From Paenibacillus sp. TCA20 (GTDB lineage Bacteria > Bacillota > Bacilli > Paenibacillales > Paenibacillaceae), in NCBI RefSeq assembly GCF_000732325.1, contig NZ_BBIW01000012.1, forward strand, positions 1-64,000: 64,000 nt of DNA. Reading direction: 5' to 3'. The position numbers and the translations under genes were made by a program. Shown in pieces: positions 9,114 through 17,157 of this stretch. Position 1 is the stretch's first letter. Each line of letters begins with the position of its first letter. Under the pieces are notes generated by a model. That model was not told the DNA's origin. It saw nothing but the letters and a program-made list of their open reading frames with translations, and did no database searches.

Positions 9114-9520
9114 ACTTTGAATTTTGGGGTGGTATCGGAGGGCATCTTGAGCAGGAGGAGCTAAACTTTCCGATGAAGGCAAGCTATAGGGAGATTGAAG
9201 AGGAAACAGGATATAAAGAGAATGAAATAGAGAATTTCACCCTGAAATACATTTTAATAGAAGAGAGTCATGGTGAACTCAGGCAACAATATGTTTATTT
9301 TAGCGAGACACACTTTATTCCTTCGGATGAGGGAGAATTGTATTGGATTCATAAGAGTGAACTATTGAATTTGAACATCTCAAAAGCCATCAGGTTTACT
9401 ATTCAGCATTATCTTGCGAATCCTGATCAGACGAATATTTGCGTTGGAGCAGTTACAGCTGATGAATCAGAAGTTTCGCTTATTCAGTGGTCTACGGTTA
9501 AACCCACATCATCCTTCTGA
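9077..9520 (+). pseudogene. 5'-truncated Nudix hydrolase
   Basis: The frame open from 9077 contains a full Nudix box: GGHLEQEELNFPMKASYREI followed by EEETGY (a variant with two extra residues between the E and the REU motif). The normal N-terminal beta strand and start codon are missing. The only ATG in frame (9173) lies inside the Nudix box, so a protein made from it would not bind metal correctly. The remaining C-terminal part (to 9520) looks intact. I infer a deletion that removed the 5' end and fused it to the preceding hypothetical gene. Confidence 0.65.
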
Positions 9521-9600
9521 ATGATTGTAACGCTTTGAGATTTCACTAAAGGAGAACGTAACTCCGCAACAGCATGGAACAGTTATCGATTAGCAACTGC

Positions 9601-9705
9601 TGTGAATAGATAATCACCTATATTATTCCATATTTGCACGTCTCCACTTCGCTTTAGTGATTCTCACTCCTATGTCTCAACGGTCCGAGCCTTTTGTTTA
9701 ACGTC
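9601..9705 (+). repeat. Shortened copy of the non-coding element found beside the IS110-type gene
   Basis: The stretch with gcacgtctccacttcgc and atgtctcaacgg is about 90 percent identical by eye to 14170-14245, in the same orientation. It then jumps to ggtccgagcccttttg-like sequence, lacking about 67 bp present in the other copy. It lies in a 670-bp gene-free interval (9521-10188) that otherwise holds one terminator and no ORF I can support. Confidence 0.65.
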
Positions 9706-9840
9706 TAACGGAAAACGTTAGTTCAATCAAACAAGGTTATTAATATAAATAGATCCAAGTTAGTGAAGTCCCCAAAACGAATTAGGGTGTGAAGTTCGGT
9801 TACCCTTTTTATATATACATGTAACAAAGAAAAGATGATC

Positions 9841-9878
9841 TGGGAGCAGACTGCCGCGGCAGCTGTTCCCTTTTTTTA
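9841..9878 (+). terminator. Rho-independent terminator without an evident gene
   Basis: gggagcagactgcc pairs with ggcagctgttccc around gc, followed by a T7 tract. No gene directly precedes it, so it may be a relic of a deleted gene. Confidence 0.7.
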
Positions 9879-10188
9879 ATGTAGTAGGAAAGGCATACAG
9901 CTGTACATATGGTTCTCTTATACAAAGAGAAGTAAAGATCATCTATTGTGGGATCCGTAATAACCAATCGCTTAGTACAAATAAAGAATATTGCATTTAC
10001 TTACGGAATGAGCATGTGAAATGACGTTATAACGTCACTCTAACGGGAAATACTAATTAATATACTAGACTAAAACCTCCTGATAGATGCTAACTAGATT
10101 TAACAGCTCTTTTTGGTGAACATAGCGCAAGAATAATTAAAACTGCGGAACGGATGCTTGCTACTATTTTAGGAGGGAGAGTGAGGCT

Positions 10189-11064
10189 TTGAACACATCG
10201 AATCTTATTATAACTACGATTAATTATATAGAAGATCACTTGACTGAAAAATTGAATTTGGATGTAATTGCAAACGCCTTGCATTATTCGAAATACTATT
10301 TGCATCGGATATTTTCAAAGAGGGTTGGTATGACTATCCATGAATATGTGCAGCGACGACAATTAACGGAAGCGGCAAAGTTACTTGCCTTTTCGAATAA
10401 ACCCATTCTGGATATTGCAATACTAGCGGGCTACGATAGTCAGCAGGCTTTCACTACTATTTTTAAAGCGATGTATAAGAAAACGCCGCTTCAATTTAGA
10501 GAAGACGAACAATATTATGCGCTACAGTTAAGATTCAGGTTCGATGATGAATATTTTCGGGAAGAAAGCAAAAAAGAAGCAGAATGCGGAAAGAAAATTA
10601 GATTTGCATCTGAGAAAGATGTTGATGCTTGGATGAGCTTGGTCCGCCTTGTTATTGATGGTTACCCTTACCTTTATGAGGAAGAGCATATGAAGGTGTT
10701 GCGTAAGTGCATTGCAGAAGGACGAGCCTTTATCATGACAGAGGGCGATACTGTTATTGGAAATATGTTGATTTCTTACGCGAGGGAAAGCATCGATTTC
10801 TTGGGAGTTCATCCTTTATACCGGAAGCAGGGGATTGCCAAATTATTTATGGAAGTGGTTATTAGTGAATGGTTAAAGATCAATAGTATTAGCATAACTA
10901 CATTTCGAGAAGGAGATAAAGCAGATACCGGTTATCGGAAAGCATTGAAAGACCTAGGATTTGCAGAAGCTGAATTGTTGACCGAATTCGGTTATCCGAC
11001 GCAGCGAATGGTTTTACACAGTAAACAACTTGAAAGGGGATATAATAACGATGATTCATATTGA
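10189..11064 (+). CDS. AraC-type HTH regulator fused to a GNAT acetyltransferase domain
   Basis: Residues 1-105 form a double helix-turn-helix AraC domain (LNLDVIANALHYSKYYLHRI; LDIAILAGYDSQQAFTTIFK; F-K-x-M-Y-K-K-T-P-L-Q-F-R). Residues 135-280 form a GNAT domain, with the acetyl-CoA loop R-K-Q-G-I-A and beta-bulge LGVHPLY. SD aggaggg precedes TTG 10189. Such fusions may link sensing or modification of a small molecule to transcription. The next gene overlaps its end by 14 nt, so the two are translationally coupled. Domain calls are solid; substrate and targets are unknown. Confidence 0.8.
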   Translation: MNTSNLIITTINYIEDHLTEKLNLDVIANALHYSKYYLHRIFSKRVGMTIHEYVQRRQLTEAAKLLAFSNKPILDIAILAGYDSQQAFTTIFKAMYKKTPLQFREDEQYYALQLRFRFDDEYFREESKKEAECGKKIRFASEKDVDAWMSLVRLVIDGYPYLYEEEHMKVLRKCIAEGRAFIMTEGDTVIGNMLISYARESIDFLGVHPLYRKQGIAKLFMEVVISEWLKINSISITTFREGDKADTGYRKALKDLGFAEAELLTEFGYPTQRMVLHSKQLERGYNNDDSY

Positions 11065-11734
11065 AAACTGGATGGAGTTATATTCGAATACGGTTAGGAG
11101 AGAGTTTCGTGATAGAGTAATATTTATTGGTCTGCAAGGCAGCTATGGACGAGGAGAAGCCAATGAGAACAGCGATATAGACGTGGTTCTGATTTTGGAT
11201 AGGGTAAATCTGGAGGATTTGAAACAGTACAATTCAGCTATCCAGAGTTTGTCTAATCGCGAGAAAATTTGCGGCTTCGTATCCGGTGTAAATGAAATTT
11301 CTGGATGGGCAAAATACGATTTGTTTCAGTTCTATCACGATACGATCTCTTATCACGGCAACTTGGATAAAATGATTCCTCCAATTGAGCATACTGATAT
11401 CCGGCATGCGGTTTTAAACGGTGCCTGCAATCTCTATCATATGTGCAGCCACAATTATTTGCATAGCGCAGATATGCAGGCACTTGCCGGGCTTTACAAA
11501 GCAGCTGTTTTTACACTACAGGCAAAGCATTATTATGAAACAGGGAGTTACATTAAGCAGAGAACAGAGATGTATGACGTGCTTGTCGATCAGGATCGTC
11601 GTATCCTTCAGATTTCAGAACAGTTTAAATCCGGCAGCTTCAGCGAAGATCAGTTTGAACAGTTTACGGACGAAATGTTGAATTGGACAAGTGGATTGAT
11701 TACGACTCTTTCAAAATACGTACCTGCCAATTGA
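11051..11734 (+). CDS. Nucleotidyltransferase-domain protein
   Basis: The protein has 227 residues from ATG 11051, chosen because agggga lies 10 nt upstream; an in-frame TTG at 11030 has no SD. It carries the pol-beta NTase signature: G-S-Y-G-R-G at 30-35 and S-D-I-D at 41-44, the two aspartates binding metal. An alpha-helical C-terminal half follows, as in aminoglycoside nucleotidyltransferase-like proteins. It may transfer a nucleotide to a small molecule or protein. It overlaps the AraC-GNAT gene. Confidence 0.75.
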   Translation: MIHIENWMELYSNTVRREFRDRVIFIGLQGSYGRGEANENSDIDVVLILDRVNLEDLKQYNSAIQSLSNREKICGFVSGVNEISGWAKYDLFQFYHDTISYHGNLDKMIPPIEHTDIRHAVLNGACNLYHMCSHNYLHSADMQALAGLYKAAVFTLQAKHYYETGSYIKQRTEMYDVLVDQDRRILQISEQFKSGSFSEDQFEQFTDEMLNWTSGLITTLSKYVPAN

Positions 11735-11767
11735 AAACAGCTGTAACAGGGCTGAAGCAAATAGCTA

Positions 11768-11796
11768 TTGATCAATTAGTACGATCGTGCTAATAT
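11768..11796 (+). promoter_or_regulatory. SigA promoter with embedded palindromic operator (TetR autoregulation)
   Basis: -35 TTGATC (11768-11773), a 17-bp spacer and -10 TAATAT (11791-11796). The spacer holds a near-perfect palindrome, attagtacgatcgtgctaat (11775-11794), ideal for a TetR dimer. The predicted transcript start coincides with the ATG of the next gene. Confidence 0.65.
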
Positions 11797-11802
11797 TTGA
11801 TC

Positions 11803-12423
11803 ATGAGTACTAAATCTAATGAAAAGACGTTTATTGAAAAAGCGCGAAGAGCGCAAATTATGGATATCGCTATTGAGACGATATGGGATCTAGGGTATGC
11901 ACAGGCTTCGATCGGACAAATTGCTAAACGGGCTGGGATTAGTAAGGGGGTCGTTACGTATCATTTTTCCAGCAAGGATGAACTAATGCAAAATATTGTA
12001 GTGGATTTATACATGAAGGGAGCCTCGTTTTTGTCAAAAATCGAAAATGAATCCACTCCGTCTTCTATGCTGAAGTGCTATATCGAAACAAATCTAGAAT
12101 TTATTCATGCGCATAAGGAACAGGTGGCTGCTGTCGCTGAAATTGTGATGAATGTTAGAGATGAAGAAGGGAAGCTGTTTTATCATAAACCAGGAGATAA
12201 TGCGATATATGAGCCACTTATTGAAATTCTACAATGGGGCCAAGAGGACGGAAGTTTCCGGACTTTTACGTCTGCAGGCACTAGAGTGTTAGCTATGACG
12301 ATTAGAAGTGCAATTGATCTCGCAAGTCAGCAGCTCGTAACGAACCCTGATTTTGATATCACTGAATATTCTAAAGAGCTGATCCAATTATTTGAATCCA
12401 CAACACGTCAGACTCATTCCTAG
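11803..12423 (+). CDS. TetR family transcriptional regulator, probably leaderless
   Basis: The 206-residue protein starts with a TetR HTH (Q-I-M-D-I-A-I-E-T-I, GYAQASIGQIAKRAGISKGV, VTYHFSSKDEL), and the rest is a helical ligand-binding domain. ATG 11803 lies only 7 nt after the -10 box and no SD is visible, so the mRNA probably begins at the start codon. The TTG at 11797 would lie upstream of the predicted transcript start. The operator in its own promoter suggests autorepression. It probably controls the small membrane-protein gene downstream. Confidence 0.85.
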   Translation: MSTKSNEKTFIEKARRAQIMDIAIETIWDLGYAQASIGQIAKRAGISKGVVTYHFSSKDELMQNIVVDLYMKGASFLSKIENESTPSSMLKCYIETNLEFIHAHKEQVAAVAEIVMNVRDEEGKLFYHKPGDNAIYEPLIEILQWGQEDGSFRTFTSAGTRVLAMTIRSAIDLASQQLVTNPDFDITEYSKELIQLFESTTRQTHS

Positions 12424-12456
12424 GTAAAAAAAGTATAAAATTATGGAGTTGATCTC

Positions 12457-12734
12457 TTGAAAACATTTCAATTAATCCTTGCTGTTGTTTTTTCGGTTTA
12501 GGAGTTCGTGGAATTATTACGGGTCTTGTTCACGGTGCAGCAGATTCATTTTTACTTTATACAATTTTGCAGGATAACCTCGAAATGTATGCCAATATTT
12601 TATTCATTATCATTAGCTTTTGTATCCTGGGTCTAGTAATTCAACACGTCTTTACAGTGGATGATTTTTTTGTTAAGACTAACAAAAGAAGCCTGTTACA
12701 TTCAACAGGCTTCTTTGCAACATTAATGTTGTAA
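12457..12734 (+). pseudogene. Small membrane protein gene with one-base frameshift
   Basis: TTG 12457 with SD tatggag starts MKTFQLILAVVFSV and stops at once. In the next frame GVRGIITGLVHGAADSFLLY continues with two more hydrophobic helices. One more T in the ttt run at 12497-12499 would give a single protein of about 90 residues with three membrane segments. It is probably the partner of the TetR gene, perhaps a small efflux or accessory membrane protein. Either decayed or a base-calling error. The 3' end runs into the terminator, so the true stop may be earlier. Confidence 0.5.
12685..12716. terminator. Bidirectional terminator
   Basis: aaagaagcctgtt and aacaggcttcttt form a perfect 13-bp stem with a 6-nt loop, flanked by A and T runs. 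It separates the TetR unit from the convergent DinB gene. Confidence 0.85.
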
Positions 12735-13232
12735 TTCGTATATATATGCACCGTAATCAGTATTACAACTAGCGTGACCTAATTGTCTCAACATAGTTGT
12801 TATGCTGCCTCTATGATTTGTTCCATGATTCACTACATGAGTAATTATATCTCCATATGCCATATGTGATTGACCAAAAAAAACCGGGATTACTTGGTTA
12901 AAATCTTCAATGCTTTTAAAGAATTTTCTATAGTCCTCATGTAAATCATCAAATAACTTTTTTAAACCTTGAATATCTTTAGATTCTGCAAGTTTTGTTA
13001 ATGATTGCACGTTTTTGGTCATTTCGTCGATATCGGTTAGCTCTTCTAGCTTTAATGTAGATAACCAGCCTTTTTCAACTACATAAATATGAATTAATGT
13101 ATCTTTAATAGTTGGAAATGAACTTGGTGTTTCTTCAATAAATATATTGTCTGGTAATGATTCTAAGTGAGTAAACATCTTGTTTGTTGCCCATACATGA
13201 AAGTCAAAGAATTTAATTGTATTGTTTTGCAT
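12723..13232 (-). CDS. DinB family putative metal-dependent hydrolase
   Basis: The 169-residue four-helix protein has the DinB/YfiT-type metal triad: H48 in T-L-I-H-I-Y, and H136 and H140 in HVVNHGTNHRG. DinB-family proteins of Firmicutes are thiol-dependent transferases or stress proteins and are unrelated to the DNA polymerase of the same name. An SD (gagaggtttc) lies before ATG 13232. The stop codon abuts the shared terminator. The substrate is unknown. Confidence 0.85.
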   Translation of the reverse strand: MQNNTIKFFDFHVWATNKMFTHLESLPDNIFIEETPSSFPTIKDTLIHIYVVEKGWLSTLKLEELTDIDEMTKNVQSLTKLAESKDIQGLKKLFDDLHEDYRKFFKSIEDFNQVIPVFFGQSHMAYGDIITHVVNHGTNHRGSITTMLRQLGHASCNTDYGAYIYELQH

Positions 13233-13275
13233 CGATAAGAAACCTCTCTCAATGGATTAGAGAAGAAGCCACAGT

Positions 13276-13341
13276 TTATGGGTTAGTAGGTGTTCCTTCC
13301 CTTGCTTTTTTGCTTTCAAACCCTTTTTTGTTCATTGCCAT
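13276..13341 (-). CDS. 21-residue basic peptide with strong promoter and SD
   Basis: MAMNKKGFESKKAREGTPTN (plus a final P) is encoded with ggagg exactly 8 nt before ATG 13341 and a near-consensus promoter upstream (13371-13399). The peptide is hydrophilic, lysine-rich and ends in T-P-T-N-P. I do not recognise a named family. The quality of the expression signals argues that it is a real small protein rather than chance. Confidence 0.55.
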   Translation of the reverse strand: MAMNKKGFESKKAREGTPTNP

Positions 13342-13370
13342 AGTAACCGCCTCCAATTTTAACAAGTAAA

Positions 13371-13399
13371 ATCATACTATAAATTTAGCTTTTACTCAA
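13371..13399 (-). promoter_or_regulatory. SigA promoter for the 21-residue peptide
   Basis: On the minus strand TTGAGT, a 17-bp spacer and TATGAT are followed after about 30 nt by the ggagg SD of the small gene. Confidence 0.6.
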
Positions 13400-13457
13400 T
13401 TTCAAATAATTGAATTTAACTGGTTAAACTTTAGGAGGCTTACCTTAAATAAGTTCT

Positions 13458-13625
13458 ATGAAGCGATCTTTCAGAATAGGGAATCTAAATGAAAATGCTC
13501 TGTTTTTTGATTCGAGACTTGGTTTTAGAATTTGGTATGTGGTTTCGACATATTATTACGGAACAGTGCCAGGAATAAAAGCAACGGGCTATGATAAAGA
13601 AGGTAAAATAGTATATCAGAATTGA
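13458..13625 (+). pseudogene. Short ORF, probably a gene fragment
   Basis: ATG 13458 opens 55 codons (MKRSFRIGNLNENALFFDSR and on to GYDKEGKIVYQN). The composition looks protein-like, but the SD (taggagg, 13431) is 20 nt away. It may be the C-terminal remnant of a longer protein. Between 13626 and 13745 nothing is supported. Low confidence. Confidence 0.3.
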
Positions 13626-13745
13626 GCAAACGGGAAACGATAGTTTAAAACAAGAGACCGGTAGCAATTCAGAGAAGTAAGTATTAAAAGTATAGGGCGG
13701 GAATTAAGCAGGAAATTTGAGGCTGATAGATCGGGGAGGCGAACC

Positions 13746-13955
13746 ATGAGTAAGAAGTATTTAAGTACATTCATCATGCTTATTCTCATAATAATTGTGT
13801 TCAGCATTACTGTGTATCCTACTCTTTATTATTATGGGCACATATCCGACAATAATGGTAGTGATCTCCTCGTGAAAATAAACAGGGTCACAGGTCATAC
13901 TGAAATTCTGTATGAGTCCGGGTGGATCGATATAGAAGCAACATATGGGAATTAA
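13746..13955 (+). CDS. Small single-pass membrane protein
   Basis: The 69-residue protein has one N-terminal membrane helix (YLSTFIMLILIIIVFSITVY) and an outside domain ending LVKINRVTGHTEILYESGW, a pattern common in short Firmicute envelope proteins. SD ggggagg precedes ATG 13746. Monocistronic as far as can be seen. Function unknown. Confidence 0.6.
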   Translation: MSKKYLSTFIMLILIIIVFSITVYPTLYYYGHISDNNGSDLLVKINRVTGHTEILYESGWIDIEATYGN

Positions 13956-14050
13956 ACGAGTTAATCTATATCTCCTAAGCACCCACTGGAGAGTGACGAA
14001 GCAGTTTGTTAGTAGCTCACCATTACGCTCCCTCGAAATGATTTAGTTTC

Positions 14051-14387
14051 CTCACTCAGACTCATGAATTCGCAGGATTTCAACCTCTAGTAAGTGTGCG
14101 AGAAAAAGTTATGGAGCAGCTTTTGGCTGGGGTGAATAGAAAAGGGCATGCGCAAATAAAGGTGAGACATATATCACCTAAATTGTTCCATATACTGCAC
14201 GTCTCCACTTCGCCTTAGCGATTCTCGCTCCCATGTCTCAACGGGTCAAAGCCTTATCATTCCTTCGTCACATCTATCTAAGGGGTGGAGGTCGGTCTTT
14301 CTAACGGAACAGGTCCGAGCCCTTTTGCGTAATGTCTCCCGATACTCCGTGCTTCTTGAAATCCTACGAATGCATGAGCTGGTGAGG
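14051..14387. repeat. Inverted repeats bracketing a structured non-coding cassette next to the IS110-type gene
   Basis: ctcatgaattcgcaggattt (from 14061) and the reverse complement of 14356-14378 match at 21 of 23 positions; with two small gaps the match extends to about 33 bp. They bracket roughly 270 bp without ORFs. That stretch holds a small hairpin (ggtga..tcacc, 14161-14178) and the sequence duplicated at 9601. The right arm ends about 12 bp from the transposase stop. It may be the non-coding end of the IS (in IS110/IS1111 elements this encodes the bridge RNA) or a separate MITE. Confidence 0.5.
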
Positions 14388-14398
14388 ATCGTATAATT

Positions 14399-15286
14399 TT
14401 ATGCTGCCTGTGGGAAAACTTTGGTCAAATCGTAAGCTTCATTGTTTTTGGTCAGACCAACAAGCATACGCGCCACTTTACCGCATAATTTCATAATGGA
14501 TTTCATCTTCTTTAACTTCTTTTCCTCGACGTTGAAGTGGTGTAAAGCCCGAATTTCCGGGTTCGTCATCACCATGCTCATCGTCATGAGATACAGAAAA
14601 TGACGTAAGCGAGGTAGGCCTCGTTTACTCAACACCATCTTTCCTCGCCATTTCCCGGAACTAGCCTCGGCTAGATTCAAGCCGGCGTGACGTAACAGCG
14701 CATTACCATGTGGATAACCACTTAGATCTCCAGCCTCACCAAGAATACCTGCTAGATTTGTTACATGAATGCCTCGGATTTCAAGCAGCTTCTGTGCATA
14801 AGGAATAGATTTGAGAATAGTATGGAGCTCATGCTCGATCTGCTCAAGTTGACGCTGAGCTAAGTCATATTCTTCGAGCAGCTGACTCAGATGAAGCTTG
14901 TAAGAACGGAGAGCTTGAGTCGTACCCACACTGGATTTTGCAAGTGAAATCAGCAGCTCAGCGCGCTTCACTCCAGCATGACGCTTCACATATTGCTTCC
15001 AGCCAGAAATAACTTGATCCGTAGTTAACTGACCGATCTCACTCGGTAACGGAAAGAGTCTCAGTGTGGCAAATGCACTGGTGCAGGTAAGGATCTTAAA
15101 GACCTGCCGCAACTCAGGAAAGACAATATCGACCCAGCGATGAATCTGGTTGACGGCACTGTTGAGGCGCTTAGTAACGGTTTCTCGATTAGCCATGAGA
15201 ATACGTAGGCCATAAAAATCTTGAGTAGGTAGTGGAAGAAACGCTTCATGGAAAAGGCGTATAGGAGAGGCCGTGACTAGAGACAT
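14399..15286 (-). mobile_element. IS110-family transposase, N-terminally truncated
   Basis: The 295-residue ORF matches the C-terminal two thirds of IS110-type DEDD recombinases: the connector helices (LRILMANRETVTKRLNSAVN), then the transposase-20 domain (IRGIHVTNLAGILGEAGDLS, HAGLNLAEASSGKWRGK) with its catalytic-serine region, and the basic tail (K-K-M-K-S-I-M-K-L-C-G-K-V-A-R-M). Full-length members have about 400 residues, so the RuvC-like DEDD domain is missing and the protein cannot be an active recombinase. The break lies near 15290. The element is inserted between small accessory genes and the phosphotransferase gene. Confidence 0.85.
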
Positions 15287-15412
15287 TTTATTCTAGAAAG
15301 AGCTTTACAGTATTATATTTCGGCATTAAATTAGATACATATCAAATTATAATATTGTATAATTAGCTGAACAAGTCCGAAGCCATGTAAAATAAGCAAA
15401 AGGAGATAACCC

Positions 15413-16192
15413 ATGAATATAGAGGATATTCCTGCTCAGCTTGTAGATCTAATCGGTGAGATTCGCAGCATCTCATATCCAAAGCAGGGTCATACTTCAC
15501 TTGTCGTGAAGATCGAAACGCGTGATCACCAGTTCGTGATTAAGAAGACAGAGCATGACTTATTTAACGAATGGTTATCAGATGAATATGCAGCGCTGCA
15601 ATATCTTTCGACTACGGGTCTGCTTGTTCCAAGCACGTATGCTTTCCATGTGGAAGGCGATTCAAGATGGCTGCTCATGGATTACATAGATGGAATAAGC
15701 TTGAGACATTTCTTGAGCGATCAACCTAACCACAGGGATCGAGAAGAAGTGGTGTCTCAATATGGTGCATGCCTAAGGAGAATTCATGAATGTCCATGTC
15801 CTGGACCATTACATAAGAATGATCCGCCCTGGATCGATTCGATGCTTATGAAAGCCAGATACAATCTAGCTAATTATAATATAGATGGAACAGAAGAACT
15901 GCTCAAGCGACTAGATAGGAATAGACCACTACCGATAAAGAATACGCTGATTCATGGTGACTTCCATACGAATAATGTATTAATTAAAGACAATAAGGTA
16001 TGCGGCATTATCGATTGGCCCAGAGCAGGCTATGGTGATCCACGATTTGATATGGCACTGGCGATTCGTCCGAAGCAGGGAGTATTTGATCAAGCGAGGG
16101 ATAAGGAAGTCTTTTTGGAGTCCTATGGCAGGTTAAGGATAACGGAGGAAGAGTATAGCTATTTTCAGGAAGGTATATATCGGTTTTTCTAA
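15413..16192 (+). CDS. Aminoglycoside phosphotransferase-family kinase
   Basis: The 259-residue protein has the APH/choline-kinase fold: an N-lobe lysine in HQFVIKK, catalytic H181-G-D183-F-H-T-N-N, and the metal-binding I-I-D-W-P-R-A-G-Y-G-D-P motif. It should phosphorylate a hydroxyl of a small molecule with ATP or GTP, but resistance activity cannot be claimed from sequence. SD aaaggag precedes ATG 15413. It begins about 120 bp after the broken IS end, so the IS remnant may have affected its promoter. Confidence 0.85.
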   Translation: MNIEDIPAQLVDLIGEIRSISYPKQGHTSLVVKIETRDHQFVIKKTEHDLFNEWLSDEYAALQYLSTTGLLVPSTYAFHVEGDSRWLLMDYIDGISLRHFLSDQPNHRDREEVVSQYGACLRRIHECPCPGPLHKNDPPWIDSMLMKARYNLANYNIDGTEELLKRLDRNRPLPIKNTLIHGDFHTNNVLIKDNKVCGIIDWPRAGYGDPRFDMALAIRPKQGVFDQARDKEVFLESYGRLRITEEEYSYFQEGIYRFF

Positions 16193-16399
16193 CAAGAGAG
16201 CATTGATAGAGTACAGGCGCTAGTGAGTATAACTATCGAGATTTGCTTTTCCGTCGGTGCAAAATTTCTTTATAATGATATATGGATCTACAAGTTGACT
16301 GTACCCTCTGATATGTTTTTGTATAAAATGTATAAGCTTGTACCAAGTTTTCTAGAATGCTCTTGATTCTTAACTCAAGAAAGGAAAGGTGTATATTCG

Positions 16400-17026
16400 G
16401 TGACTACGCCAGCACAGCTTATGAACGTTATTGAATTGATCGCTAGAGCCTTAAATGCGGAAGGTGTCCGATATGTTTTTGCAGGTTCTCTCAGCTCTTT
16501 TATCCAAGGATGTGAAATCATGCCAGGAGATATTGATATTCTTGTATCCAAGCCAGAAGATGTCCATAAAATTGGAAAGATTTTTGAAGAGTTTCTTACT
16601 AAGGATGAGAGCTTAGATGAATTAAACACATCAATGGAGGACTGGTACTCATCGGCTTCTACTCCTACTAGGACGTTTACCGATTTTTCTAAAAACCATT
16701 GGACCTTTGCCCGCCTTGTCGTGCATGGAATTGAGTTTGAAGCTGCATGCATTCAGCCACCAGAACATATTGAATACATCCCTGGCTCGGGCTTCTGGGA
16801 AAATGGACCGCATGTATGGGAACACATCGTTTCAGTCCCTTATAAGGATATGATGCTGCCCGTCATTCCATTGGAGATCCAGCTTGAGACCAATATGAAC
16901 CGGAATCTAGAGGATAGAATCTACAAAATTATTAGTATTTTTCAAACGGAGGGTTATAACGAAGAATTAGTCGGCTATGCTTTAAATGAGAAGAATAGAT
17001 TGAGGTTAAAGGAAATTTTGACATAA
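16400..17026 (+). CDS. Nucleotidyltransferase-fold protein
   Basis: The 208-residue protein starts at GTG 16400 with aaggaaagg 10 nt upstream. Residues 25-50 hold a minimal NTase motif (F-A-G-S-L-S-S-F, then P-G-D-I-D-I-L-V), as in the DUF6036/AbiEii-like NTase group. The rest is alpha/beta without other recognisable motifs. It may transfer a nucleotide or be a degenerate antitoxin-like NTase. Neighbours are the phosphotransferase and PrsA genes; no partner toxin gene is visible. Confidence 0.65.
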   Translation: MTTPAQLMNVIELIARALNAEGVRYVFAGSLSSFIQGCEIMPGDIDILVSKPEDVHKIGKIFEEFLTKDESLDELNTSMEDWYSSASTPTRTFTDFSKNHWTFARLVVHGIEFEAACIQPPEHIEYIPGSGFWENGPHVWEHIVSVPYKDMMLPVIPLEIQLETNMNRNLEDRIYKIISIFQTEGYNEELVGYALNEKNRLRLKEILT

Positions 17027-17157
17027 AAGAAGTGCATATTATGGTATCTGATTCGAATCTATAGATTTTTTATGTTATTTTAATGTTTTATTTTTGAAAT
17101 CCTTTATATTTAATAAAAGGTCATGATATGGAAAGACACGAAGGGAGTTTTAGTTTA

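Noticed and set aside
9760..10305. Minus-strand short ORFs in the intergenic region
   Set aside because: No SD, low-complexity translations, and they cover a terminator and the AraC-GNAT start.
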